From Sphingomonas alpina (GTDB taxonomy: Bacteria; Pseudomonadota; Alphaproteobacteria; Sphingomonadales; Sphingomonadaceae): a stretch of 64,000 nt of DNA. Each line of letters begins with the position of its first letter. Position 1 is the stretch's first letter. Where the stretch lies: positions 2,108,001 through 2,172,000 of the forward strand of contig NZ_CP061038.1 in the NCBI RefSeq assembly GCF_014490665.1, in the 5' to 3' direction. Of this stretch, positions 18,512 to 27,104 are shown piece by piece. Under the pieces are notes generated by a model, which did not search any database, had not been told where the DNA came from, and worked only from the letters and a program-made list of their open reading frames with translations. Position numbers and translations under genes: made by a program.

Positions 18512-19272
18512 CACAGACGCTGCAAACCGATGCCGAACTGGCCCGCGCCGTGGCGCTGGAGGCAGGAGACTTGCTCCGCACGCTGTGCGCCACCGGGGAT
18601 TGCTCGGGCGCAACGCTTGGCAAGCGCGGCGACGAACGCGCCAATGCCGCGATCATTGCGCATCTGCGCACCGCGCGACCGGACGACTTCATCCTGTCCG
18701 AGGAAGCCGCTGACGACCGCGCGCGCTGTTCGGCGCGACGCGTCTGGGTGGTCGATCCGCTCGACGGCACGCGTGAATTTTCCGAGGAACGCGACGATTG
18801 GGCGGTGCATATCGGCCTGGCGATCGATGGCGTGCCGGTCACCGGCGCGGTCGCCCTGCCCGCCGCGCACAAGGTGTTCGTCACTGACGACACGCCGCCC
18901 GAATACCCGCCGCTCGGCACTCGCCCGCGCATGGTGGTCAGCCGCTCGCGCCCGCCCGAGATTGCACTTGCCGTCGCCGCAGCACTCGATGCGGAAATGA
19001 TCCCGATGGGCTCGGCCGGCGCCAAGGCGATGGCGGTGGTCGAGGGTCGCGCCGACATCTACCTCCATGCCGGCGGCCAGTATGAATGGGACAATTGCGC
19101 ACCGGTCGCCGTGGCCCTGGCGGCCGGGCTGCACGCCTCGCGCATCGACGGCAGTGCGCTGGTTTATAATTGCGTCGATCCGCTCCTGCCCGACCTGCTG
19201 ATCTGCCGCGAGGAACTGGCTGACCGGGTTCTGGCGGCGATCCGGGACGCCGGCCAGTCACCGGGCGGCTGA
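18508..19272 (+). CDS. cysQ: 3'(2'),5'-bisphosphate nucleotidase
   Basis: CysQ hydrolyses PAP formed when PAPS is used, completing the sulfate activation run. The protein has the inositol-phosphatase-fold metal sites [28 protein letters not shown] and, near the end, [16 protein letters not shown], in which WDxCA holds the last Asp. The TTG at 18508 overlaps the cysN stop (TTGA) and is preferred; a GTG at 18493 is the alternative. About 255 residues. Confidence 0.95.
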   Translation: MTQTLQTDAELARAVALEAGDLLRTLCATGDCSGATLGKRGDERANAAIIAHLRTARPDDFILSEEAADDRARCSARRVWVVDPLDGTREFSEERDDWAVHIGLAIDGVPVTGAVALPAAHKVFVTDDTPPEYPPLGTRPRMVVSRSRPPEIALAVAAALDAEMIPMGSAGAKAMAVVEGRADIYLHAGGQYEWDNCAPVAVALAAGLHASRIDGSALVYNCVDPLLPDLLICREELADRVLAAIRDAGQSPGG

Positions 19273-19360
19273 CAGGTGCTGGGTTGAGCGCATTTCGGAA
19301 CGCGACGTTTCGCACGCGCTTTGCTACCTCCGGCGCTCCGAGACGTCGAATGAGGTGCCC

Positions 19361-20329
19361 GTGAGCGTAATCGCTGCCTTTCTCTACCGTGACGGCCAGC
19401 GCATCCGGCCGATCGAAATCGACGAACCGACGCCGTGCCATGGCGACAAGAAGGAATTCGTGTGGATCGGCCTGCACGAGCCGACCGATGCCGAACTGGA
19501 GACGCTGCAGGAGAAATTCGGCCTGCACCCGCTGGCGGTCGAGGATGCCCAGAACAAGCATCAATTGCCCAAGATCGACGTGTATGGCGACCAGCTGTTC
19601 GTCGTCGCCCGCACCGCGCATCTGAACGACGATCATATCGACTATGGCGAAACCGCGATCTTCGTCGGCCCCAATCACATCATCACCGTCCGTCACGGCT
19701 CCGCCCGGGCGCATAGCGGCCTGCGCGCGCATCTCGAGGCGGCACCCGGGCTCTTGCGCCACGGCGTCGATTATGTCCTCCACGCCATTCTCGACTTCAT
19801 CGTCGATGGCTATCTGCCGATCGTCGAGACGATCGAGGAGGAAGTGCTCGAGATCGAGACCCAGACCATGGATGCATCGCTGTCATACGACGACACCAAG
19901 CGCCTGTTCACGCTGCGTCGCGAGGTGATCCGATTCCAGCGCGTGATCGGCCCGATGGGCGAGGTGACGAGCAAATTGTTCAACCTCGACGTGCCGTGCA
20001 TCGACGCCGAGACAAAGCCCTATTTCAAGGACGTGCTCGATCATGTCCGGCGGGTCGAAAATATGGTCGGCGGCCTGCGCGACGTGCTGACCTCCGTATT
20101 CGAGGTCAGCACCCTGCTCGAACAGCAGCGCCAGGGCGCGATCACCCGCCAGCTCGCCGCCTGGGCCGCGATCCTCGCCGTGCCGACCGCGATCGCCGGT
20201 ATCTACGGGATGAACTTCGAATATATGCCGGAGCTCAAGACCAAATACGGCTATTTCGTCACGGTCGCGGTGATCCTGGCGCTGTGCACCGCGCTTTATG
20301 TCCGGTTCCGGCGCGTCAAATGGCTGTAA
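19361..20329 (+). CDS. CorA-type magnesium/cobalt transporter
   Basis: The 322-residue protein has a soluble N-terminal funnel domain, a long charged helix (about residues 190-260) and two C-terminal membrane helices, the first ending in the diagnostic YGMNFEYMPEL loop. These form inner-membrane pentameric channels for Mg2+. A GTG start is used (19361, or 19355 two codons earlier). The stop overlaps the next gene by 10 bases, so the flavoprotein downstream is translationally coupled. Confidence 0.95.
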   Translation: MSVIAAFLYRDGQRIRPIEIDEPTPCHGDKKEFVWIGLHEPTDAELETLQEKFGLHPLAVEDAQNKHQLPKIDVYGDQLFVVARTAHLNDDHIDYGETAIFVGPNHIITVRHGSARAHSGLRAHLEAAPGLLRHGVDYVLHAILDFIVDGYLPIVETIEEEVLEIETQTMDASLSYDDTKRLFTLRREVIRFQRVIGPMGEVTSKLFNLDVPCIDAETKPYFKDVLDHVRRVENMVGGLRDVLTSVFEVSTLLEQQRQGAITRQLAAWAAILAVPTAIAGIYGMNFEYMPELKTKYGYFVTVAVILALCTALYVRFRRVKWL

Positions 20330-21984
20330 CGATCGACGATCATGACGAGACGCCGCCGGCACTCGTCCCGGTGCAGCGCCGCGAACAGATGTATCCCATT
20401 CTATCGGCCGACGACATCGCCCGCGTCGCCCGGTTTGGCGGGCAGCGCAGCTATCAGGCGGGCGAGCGGCTCTTCGCCACCGGTGATCGCGGCATCGGGC
20501 TGCTGGTCGTGCTCTCGGGGCGTGTATCGATCGTCCAGCATGACGGCGCCGGCCATGTCAGCCCGATCACTGAACATGGGCCGGGATCGCTGATCGGCGA
20601 AATCTCCAGCCTGTCCGGCCGTCCCGCGTTGGTCGATGCGGACGCCGCAGAGCCCGTAGACGCGCTGATCCTCAAGCCCGCCGACCTGCGCGCGCTGATC
20701 GTTGCCGAGGCCGATCTTGGCGAACGGATCATGCGTGCGCTGATCCTGCGTCGGACTCGCCTGATCGATGCGGCGGCGGGCGGCCCGATCCTGATCGCGC
20801 CGGGCGACGATCCCGGCCGCGTCCGGATCGCCGGCTTCCTGCGCCGCAACGGCCTGCCCTTCCGGTCGCTCGATCCGGCGACGGACGACGAAGCGGCGGA
20901 TATCGTCGCGCATCTTCAGCCGGTGCCGACCGATTGGCCGCTCGCGATCCTGCCCGACGGCACCGTGCTCCGCGCGCCGTCCGATACCGACATCGCGGTC
21001 GCCATGGGCATGATCGGCAAACCCGACGACCAATGCGTCTATGACGTGGCGATCGTCGGTGCGGGGCCGGCAGGCCTGGCCAGCGCGGTCTATGCGGCCT
21101 CCGAAGGCCTGTCGGTGCTGGTGCTCGATGCGCGCGGCTTTGGCGGCCAGGCTGGCGCCAGCGCACGAATCGAGAATTATTTCGGCTTCCCGACCGGCAT
21201 CACCGGCCTGGCGCTGACCGCGCGCGGCTTTGTCCAGGCGCAGAAATTCGGTGCCGAGATCGCCATTCCAGCCTGTGTCAGGACGCTGGAATGCAGCGAC
21301 GCCAACGGCATCCACCGGCTGCATATCGACGATGGCCGTATCTATCGCGCGCGCAGCGTGGTTATCGCATCGGGTGCGCGGTACCGCCGCCCTGCCCTGA
21401 CCCGGCTCGAAGAGTTCGAGGGACGCGGTGTGTGGTACTGGGCCTCCCCGGTCGAGGCGCAATTCTGCAGCCGGCAGGAAATCATCCTGGTCGGCGGCGG
21501 CAATTCGGCGGGTCAGGCAGCGGTCTATCTTGCCGGCCATGCCGCCAAGGTACGGATGATGGTCCGCGGCGATGGGCTGGCCGCCACCATGTCGCGCTAT
21601 CTGATCGACCGCATCGCCGCCAACCCACGAATTGAACTGATGAGCCGGACCGAGGTGGTCGCACTGGATGGCGGCACTGCCGGGCTGGAGCAGGTGACCT
21701 GGAAGAATCGCGATTCGGGGCACAGCATGGAAGCGCCGATTCGCAATGTGTTCATGTTCGTGGGCGCCGATCCGGCAACCGAATGGCTCGGCGAATGCGC
21801 CGTGCTACCGGATGAAAAGGGCTTTATCGCCACCGGCCAGGATGCGCTGACCCTGCAGACCAGTGTGCCCGGTGTCTTTGCGATCGGCGATGTCCGGGCG
21901 GGATCGGTCAAGCGCGTCGGCGGCGCGATCGGTGAAGGGGCGGCGGTGGTCGCCCAGATCCATCAATATCTGGCACGCAATTGA
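20320..21984 (+). CDS. Cyclic-nucleotide-binding-domain / thioredoxin reductase-like flavoprotein
   Basis: The 554-residue protein begins with a cNMP-binding-type beta roll (ERLFATGDRGIGLLVVLSGR ... GPGSLIGEISSLSGRPALVDA, about residues 45-115), then a linker of about 90 residues, and then a two-domain flavoprotein: FAD site VAIVGAGPAGLASAVYA (about 245), GGQAGASARIENYFGFPTG, and NADPH site VGGGNSAGQAAVYLAGHA (about 390). The C-terminal FAIGDVRAGSVKRVGGAIGE is typical of thioredoxin reductases. At the place of the redox CxxC there is WYWASPVEAQFC with a single Cys, so it is not a classical thioredoxin reductase. The start overlaps corA. Confidence 0.88.
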   Translation: MAVTIDDHDETPPALVPVQRREQMYPILSADDIARVARFGGQRSYQAGERLFATGDRGIGLLVVLSGRVSIVQHDGAGHVSPITEHGPGSLIGEISSLSGRPALVDADAAEPVDALILKPADLRALIVAEADLGERIMRALILRRTRLIDAAAGGPILIAPGDDPGRVRIAGFLRRNGLPFRSLDPATDDEAADIVAHLQPVPTDWPLAILPDGTVLRAPSDTDIAVAMGMIGKPDDQCVYDVAIVGAGPAGLASAVYAASEGLSVLVLDARGFGGQAGASARIENYFGFPTGITGLALTARGFVQAQKFGAEIAIPACVRTLECSDANGIHRLHIDDGRIYRARSVVIASGARYRRPALTRLEEFEGRGVWYWASPVEAQFCSRQEIILVGGGNSAGQAAVYLAGHAAKVRMMVRGDGLAATMSRYLIDRIAANPRIELMSRTEVVALDGGTAGLEQVTWKNRDSGHSMEAPIRNVFMFVGADPATEWLGECAVLPDEKGFIATGQDALTLQTSVPGVFAIGDVRAGSVKRVGGAIGEGAAVVAQIHQYLARN

Positions 21985-22020
21985 CCCGAACTGCTGCAGC
22001 CTTTCAGCAGCGTCCAGCTT

Positions 22021-22046
22021 GGGAGGGGAAGCGATCTTCCCCTCCC
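22021..22046. terminator. Bidirectional hairpin between convergent genes
   Basis: GGGAGGGGAA (22021-22030) pairs with TTCCCCTCCC (22037-22046) around a six-base loop. It lies between the convergent flavoprotein and DUF3617 genes, where a shared terminator is expected. The T-tract is short, so activity is inferred. Confidence 0.65.
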
Positions 22047-22054
22047 TCACCGGA

Positions 22055-22579
22055 TCAGCCAGCCGTTTTGGGCTGCATGTCCGCCGGGCAAGCGCCCTGA
22101 TACTTCGCTTCGATGACGACCTTGGTTTCCTTCTGCGCCGCGGGCGGCAGGTTCGGGCCCTTCATCGTCGTGGCCATCTCGACCTTGTAGGCGCTGGACA
22201 TATCACCCGTGACGCTGCCCTTGGTCGTCATGGTCATACCGTTGGACGTGCACTCCGAATCGATGTCATAGCCCGATCCATTGGACGTCACATTGCTCTT
22301 GGTGCAGTTCGCGCCCGCCTGCTTCGCAACGAATGGATTGTCGCCGGGCTTGGTCTCTCCGACGCAAACCTTCATTGCCGGGACCGCAACGCCCATCGAC
22401 GTCGTCTTGAGCTCCCAAAGGCCTGCCTTGGGCATTTTCGCGGCAGCCGGGGCTGCCGGTGCAGCATCTACCGTGTTGGCGGCGGTATCGCCCGCCTTGG
22501 TGCCGCCCGAGCAGGCACCGAGCAGAAGGAGGCCGGCAACTGCGGCGCAAGCTGACAATGAACGGGTACGCATAGACAT
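22055..22579 (-). CDS. DUF3617 lipoprotein
   Basis: The 174-residue protein starts MSMRTRSLSACAAVAGLLLL with lipobox LLGAC, then an Ala/Thr-rich linker and a DUF3617 domain beginning PKAGLWELKTTSMGVAVPAM and containing spaced Cys (MKVCVGET, ANCTKSNV, SECTSNG, GACPADM). Proteins of this family are periplasmic or outer-membrane lipoproteins of unknown function. Standing alone on this strand, it ends at the hairpin shared with the upstream flavoprotein gene. Confidence 0.88.
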   Translation of the reverse strand: MSMRTRSLSACAAVAGLLLLGACSGGTKAGDTAANTVDAAPAAPAAAKMPKAGLWELKTTSMGVAVPAMKVCVGETKPGDNPFVAKQAGANCTKSNVTSNGSGYDIDSECTSNGMTMTTKGSVTGDMSSAYKVEMATTMKGPNLPPAAQKETKVVIEAKYQGACPADMQPKTAG

Positions 22580-23109
22580 TTCGCTCCTGTTGGTGGGTCG
22601 GCGGGGGCCGACCCTTGCGGCCGTTCCGATTCATCGGAGTTTTCGGCACGCGGTCAGTTCATCCAATGGATAAAGTTCAGCGTCAAGATTGGCCGGAGCA
22701 CGGCACGAAAAACTTCCGTTCGATAAAAGTCTTGTAACAACCTATCCTCATTCATTGGCGAGTCCGGCGAGTACATGCCGGGATTTTGGAAGGATCTTTG
22801 ATCATTTCTTTAATGAAACGAATATGCATACGCTCTCTATCGCTCAATAATTTATACATTTGCTCGAATATGGCATATAAAAGCTGAAATTTGACGGGAT
22901 GATTTTCTCGAATCCCTTTTTGTCGGCCGCTAAAAGCGGCAGATCAAACCACTCACATCGAAATCACCAGTCAGGAAAATCATTTTCCGTCGCGGCAACC
23001 GAATCGCGATGGCGACGGCGCGCGAGATCCGACAAATCTAAAAAAGTCGGAATTCCGACTGGGGAAAGTCGGAACGGTCCCCGAGGGGAAAGTTAAGCTA
23101 TTGAAAAAT
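22580..23109. other. AT-rich intergenic region, no gene seen
   Basis: This 530-base stretch is clearly more AT-rich than its surroundings, notably at 22730-22970. Its left end should hold the DUF3617 promoter and its right end holds the tRNA-Arg terminator hairpins. A short ORF at 22899-23096 lacks coding character. I recognise no RNA gene in it. Confidence 0.6.
23040..23074 (-). terminator. tRNA-Arg terminator with competing hairpins
   Basis: On the minus strand, 36 bases past the tRNA, TTCCGACT (23074-23067), AGTCGGAA (23060-23053) and TTCCGACT (23052-23045) follow one another and end in TTTTT (23044-23040). The last two form a hairpin with an AATT loop directly before the T-run, the form of an intrinsic terminator; the first two form an alternative 8-pair hairpin. 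Confidence 0.6.
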
Positions 23110-23186
23110 TGGCGCACCCGGAGCGATTCGAACGCCCGACCCTCAGATTCGTAGTCTGATGCTCTATCCAGCTGAGCTACGGGTGC
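23110..23186 (-). tRNA. tRNA-Arg (anticodon ACG)
   Basis: The reverse strand folds as a full cloverleaf: acceptor GCACCCG / CGGGTGC, discriminator G and an encoded CCA, D-arm GCTC AGCTGGATA GAGC, anticodon stem TCAGA / TCTGA around loop CTACGAA (anticodon ACG), and T-arm with GTTCGAATC. It reads CGN arginine codons through inosine at the wobble position. Confidence 0.98.
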
Positions 23187-23271
23187 GCACTGGAAGGGGG
23201 CTCATAGAGGCGTGATGCGCGGGGCGCAAGTGCGTTGCGCATGCTTGATGCGACGCATAGAGCAATAAGCG

Positions 23272-23814
23272 ATGATGCACCGCCAAACTCCTGCCCGCCC
23301 CCTTGCTCGGCCCCTTGCGCGCCTCGCCTTGATCGCGGGTTTCACCCTGATCGCAACCGGCTGTGCGGAGCGGAGCAAGGGGCCTTATCCTTCGCTGTTG
23401 CCGCGCCCAATCGAATCGCGTGGCGACGCCGAGCCGGTGGTTGCGCCGGTCGCGCTTGAGCCGGATCCGGCACTCGACCGGCGGATTACCGAGGTCGGTG
23501 CGACGATCAACACCGCGAAAAAGGATTTCGCAACTGCCGCAACCAGAGCGCAAGCTTTGGCTAAAGCAGCCCAAGGCCAGGCAGTCGGCAGTGATCGCTG
23601 GATCGAAGCGCAGACTGCGCTGGCCGAGCTGGACGCGTTCCGCGCGACATCGTCAGCAGCACTCACCGATCTGGAAGATGCGACGATCGCACGCGCCGCG
23701 GCAGGAAAGCCGCCTTATCCTTCGCTTGAAGCCGCTCGCGACGCGGCGCAGGCCGAACTGGACCTGCAGACAAAAAGGATTGAAACCCTGCAAGCCTCGA
23801 TGCCCGCAGTCTGA
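23272..23814 (+). CDS. Predicted lipoprotein of unknown function
   Basis: The 180-residue protein has a lipoprotein signal (LARLALIAGFTLIATGC) followed by a Pro-rich stretch and a largely helical, Ala/Glu-rich body (residues 65-180) that is probably coiled-coil. TKRIETLQASMPAV ends it. It is probably anchored in an envelope membrane. It converges on the spermidine synthase-like gene with one base between the stops. No homologue is recognised. Confidence 0.75.
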   Translation: MMHRQTPARPLARPLARLALIAGFTLIATGCAERSKGPYPSLLPRPIESRGDAEPVVAPVALEPDPALDRRITEVGATINTAKKDFATAATRAQALAKAAQGQAVGSDRWIEAQTALAELDAFRATSSAALTDLEDATIARAAAGKPPYPSLEAARDAAQAELDLQTKRIETLQASMPAV

Positions 23815-23815
23815 T

Positions 23816-26041
23816 TTACCACAGGCCTTTCACCAGCGGCAGGATGGACGAATAATCGTCACTCCAAGGCGTGAAATGCGGGTAGCGCGGCACCGGTGCC
23901 CAGGCAGAATCGCGGGCCTTTAGCGTGGCGATGGTGCCCGGATCGCGCGACAAGGCGATCCAGATCGACGCGCTTTCGGCCGGGCCCGCATCACTGCCGG
24001 GATAATATTCGAGCTGCGCCGCGCTCCATCCACCCGCGACCGCCGCCGATGACACGACTGGCTCCATGTTGAGAAAGCGATTCGACACATGGACCAGCAG
24101 CACGCCGTCATGCGCCAGCACCCGGCCATAAGTGGCGAACGCTTCGGTCGTCATGACATGCATGGGCACCGAATCGGACGAGAAGGCGTCGAGCGCCAGG
24201 ATATCCAGCGCACCAGTCGCCTCGGCACCCAGGCTGAGCCGCGCATCCCCGATCACGATTTTCGGATTTTGCAGGCAGCGCGACAGGAAGGTGAACTGGC
24301 CGGTATCGCGCGCGATGCGCACGACGACAGGATCGATCTCATAGAAACGCCAATCCTGGCCGGGCCGCGCATAACAGGCGAGAGTCCCGGCCCCCAGGCC
24401 GACCACGCCGACTCTTGCCTTGTCGCCATAGAGGACAGGCAATGCCAGCATAGCCTGCCCAACGCCGGATTTACGGACATAATAGGCGGTCGGGGTACGC
24501 TCACGCGCTTCGCTGCCGATCAGCTGCGTGCCATGGACGGTCGTACCATGGGCAAGTTCCTGCAACATTGGGCCGCTGCGCACCGTATAGACGCCGAAAT
24601 AGCTTCGCACCCGCGCCCCGGGCTCCATCGAGATGACGATCGATCGATAACCGCCAAACACCACCAACGCGCCCGCCAGCACAATCACGAACGCCACGCG
24701 CCGTCCCACGGCGATCAGGCCGAGTGCCACGATGATGAAGAACGCCAACGGGGATGGCGCTTTACCTTCGGAATCCAGCGTCGCAGGATCGCTCATTACC
24801 GTCACGATCAGCACCAGCGTGACCAGCCCGATCGCCAGTGTCGCGATTCGTCGTCGCCGGGCGGTTCCACGCCAAAGCCGCCGGACCGGATCGACCAGGA
24901 AGGATTGCGGCACCAGCGCGCCTGCGGCCAGGATCAGAATCGGATATTCATAGGTCCAGTCGAACACCAAAGGCGCGATCAACGCAGCGAATACGCCGCC
25001 AAGCGCGCCGCCCACCGCCATGGCGAGGTAGAAACCGGTCAACCGATCGGGCGCTGGCCGCAATCTGTACATGGCAGTGTGCAACGCGACCGCCGCCATG
25101 AACAGCAGGACGAGCGCCAGACAGGCGGTCAGATAGGGCTGGTGCTGATAGCCGGTCGCCATCACCCCACCGAAAAGCAGGATCGTGACTGGAGCGATCC
25201 GCGTGAGCAGGTCGGCGATCATGCGATTGCCGGCAAAGGCGATCGTGAAGCTCAGCAGATATAGGCCAAGCGGCATGACCCAAAGCAGCGGCATCGCCAC
25301 GATATCGGTAGTGATGAAGGTGGAAGTCGCGAGCATCAGCCCAGACGGTACCAGCGCCAGCGCGATCCAAAGCGTGACACGATTCCAAGCTGGTGGTGCG
25401 CTGACCGCAGCCGATTTGTCGACCACCGTCACCGGCCGGTGTGGCAAAGTCAGCGCGCAGATGAGGACAAAGATGATCAGGAGCCCATAGCCGGCGCTCC
25501 ACAGGATGCTTTGACCGCGAATCGCCAGCTCGGGCTCAACAATAAGCGGATAGGCGATCAGCCCGCCAAAGCTGCCGAAATTCGATGCCGCGTAGAGAGC
25601 ATAGGGATCGCTTCCCTTACTTGAAATGCTAAACCAGCGCTGCAGGAGCGGCGCCTGCGCCGACACGGCGAAGAATAACGGGCCAATCGACGCGCCTAGC
25701 AGCCACGGCACCCAGATCGCTGGTTGTGCATCGGGGGGCAGTTGCATCGACATCAATCCGATCGGCAACCACAGCGCCGCGATCAGCAATATGGCAAGAT
25801 GGATCACCGCCTGCCGGCGCGGGCCAAGCCGGCCGAGCCAATGTGCATAGGCATAACCGCCAAGCAGCAAGGCCTGATAGACCAGCATCGCCGAGTTCCA
25901 TACCGCCGGTGCGCCGCCGAGCCGAGGCAAGGCCATCCGTGCAATCATCGGCTGGACGAGAAACAACAAGAACGATCCCGTCAGGATCGTGACGACAAAC
26001 AGGGGCCGCGCGAAACGAGCAGGCACTGCCGGAAATGGCAT
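23816..26041 (-). CDS. Fused MFS / spermidine synthase-like protein
   Basis: The 741-residue protein has a hydrophobic N-terminal two-thirds with many membrane helices (start MPFPAVPARFARPLFVVTIL) and a cytoplasmic C-terminal spermidine-synthase fold with the SAM-site-like VGLGAGTLACYARPGQDW and ILALDAFSSDSVPMHVMTTE. Proteins with this layout are annotated as fused MFS/spermidine synthases; whether they make polyamines is not established. The start overlaps the stop of the GNAT gene at 26041, so it is the last gene of the hemB operon. Confidence 0.88.
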   Translation of the reverse strand: MPFPAVPARFARPLFVVTILTGSFLLFLVQPMIARMALPRLGGAPAVWNSAMLVYQALLLGGYAYAHWLGRLGPRRQAVIHLAILLIAALWLPIGLMSMQLPPDAQPAIWVPWLLGASIGPLFFAVSAQAPLLQRWFSISSKGSDPYALYAASNFGSFGGLIAYPLIVEPELAIRGQSILWSAGYGLLIIFVLICALTLPHRPVTVVDKSAAVSAPPAWNRVTLWIALALVPSGLMLATSTFITTDIVAMPLLWVMPLGLYLLSFTIAFAGNRMIADLLTRIAPVTILLFGGVMATGYQHQPYLTACLALVLLFMAAVALHTAMYRLRPAPDRLTGFYLAMAVGGALGGVFAALIAPLVFDWTYEYPILILAAGALVPQSFLVDPVRRLWRGTARRRRIATLAIGLVTLVLIVTVMSDPATLDSEGKAPSPLAFFIIVALGLIAVGRRVAFVIVLAGALVVFGGYRSIVISMEPGARVRSYFGVYTVRSGPMLQELAHGTTVHGTQLIGSEARERTPTAYYVRKSGVGQAMLALPVLYGDKARVGVVGLGAGTLACYARPGQDWRFYEIDPVVVRIARDTGQFTFLSRCLQNPKIVIGDARLSLGAEATGALDILALDAFSSDSVPMHVMTTEAFATYGRVLAHDGVLLVHVSNRFLNMEPVVSSAAVAGGWSAAQLEYYPGSDAGPAESASIWIALSRDPGTIATLKARDSAWAPVPRYPHFTPWSDDYSSILPLVKGLW

Positions 26042-26571
26042 CAGGGTCGTGCGATCCTGTACACGATATGGCGTCGCAGCGGATCGCCTTCGGCCAGCGC
26101 GGGGTGGTCGAAATCCTCCTCGACCATCCGCGTCATGCCGAGGCGCTCCATCAGCCCCCAGCTGGCGCTATTGCCGGGAACCGTCATCGCCGCAACTTCG
26201 GTCGCCTCGAGATTGGCCCAGACCCAGTTGAGGCTCGCCTGCGCTGCTTCCCTGGCATAGCCCTGCCCCCAGAAGGAGCGCGCAAGCCGCCAGCCAATCT
26301 CCAGCTGCCCCGCGATCGGCGTGCCCGGCGGGCCAAGCTTGACCCCGCAAAAGCCCAGAAACGCGCCATCCTCGCGCCGCTCCAGCGCCCAGAAGCAATG
26401 GCCTGTCTCATCGATCAGCGCATTCTGGCGCGCGATCTGTACGGCAACCGCCTCGCGCGACAATGGCGGGCCAAGATAGCGCATCACTTCCGGGTCCTGG
26501 CCCATGGCATGGAACGGCACCAAATCATCGTCGCGCCACGCGCGCAGAATCAGGCGTTCGGTCGCAATCAT
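26041..26571 (-). CDS. GNAT-family N-acetyltransferase (copy 2)
   Basis: The 176-residue protein MIATERLILRAWRDDDLVPF has the RimJ/RimL-type acetyl-CoA site (WRLARSFWGQGYAREAAQAS). It is a paralogue of the gene directly upstream: both open MI-TERLILR, share GFCGVKLG / GFCGLKPG and end with a HPALAEGDPLR / HPAFPEGDPLR motif. The start at 26571 overlaps the upstream stop, and the longer frame to 26760 is excluded because it would run through the neighbour. Substrate unknown. Confidence 0.92.
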   Translation of the reverse strand: MIATERLILRAWRDDDLVPFHAMGQDPEVMRYLGPPLSREAVAVQIARQNALIDETGHCFWALERREDGAFLGFCGVKLGPPGTPIAGQLEIGWRLARSFWGQGYAREAAQASLNWVWANLEATEVAAMTVPGNSASWGLMERLGMTRMVEEDFDHPALAEGDPLRRHIVYRIARP

Positions 26572-27104
26572 GCCGTGGCCGGACGGTCGATCGTGAAGAT
26601 CACGCTGTCCCGAAGCGGATCGCCTTCGGGGAAGGCCGGATGCTCGAAATTCGCGGCACGCTTGGTCATACCGAGCCGCGCCATCAGCCGCTGGCTCGAC
26701 AGGTTGCGCGCCGCAGTGATCGCCACGACCCGCGGTGCCGCCAGCTTCGTCCAGGCCCAATCGAGGCTCGCCATCGCCGCTTCGCGCGCATAGCCCTTAC
26801 CCCACCAAAGTGGGCCGAGCATCCAGCCGATCTCCACTTCGTTTTCAGCCGGCGTATTCTCGGCGCCGGGTTTCAGCCCGCAAAAGCCGATCACGCTACC
26901 ATCCTGCCGCAGTTCGACAGTCCAGAAGCCAAGACCATGGCTGTCCCGATACCCCGCGTGGCGCACGAGCGCCGCATCGCTGTCGGCCGGCGTCTTGACC
27001 GGGCCCAGATCGACCATCACCGACGGATCTGCCCACATCGCGTGCAGCGCGGCATGGTCAGCCGGAATCGGCCAGCGCAGGATCAGGCGTTCGGTTTCGA
27101 TCAT
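26568..27104 (-). CDS. GNAT-family N-acetyltransferase (copy 1)
   Basis: The 178-residue protein MIETERLILRWPIPADHAAL has WMLGPLWWGKGYAREAAMAS as the acetyl-CoA-binding segment and ends in IDRPATA. It overlaps hemB upstream and its paralogue downstream by four bases each (ATGA junctions), so the four genes are translated as one unit. The tandem copies have diverged to well below half identity, which suggests an old duplication with distinct substrates. Confidence 0.92.
   Translation of the reverse strand: MIETERLILRWPIPADHAALHAMWADPSVMVDLGPVKTPADSDAALVRHAGYRDSHGLGFWTVELRQDGSVIGFCGLKPGAENTPAENEVEIGWMLGPLWWGKGYAREAAMASLDWAWTKLAAPRVVAITAARNLSSQRLMARLGMTKRAANFEHPAFPEGDPLRDSVIFTIDRPATA

Noticed and set aside
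22899..23096. 65-codon open frame in the AT-rich gap
   Set aside because: No coding character, Ser/Arg-rich, and it runs into the tRNA-Arg terminator hairpins.
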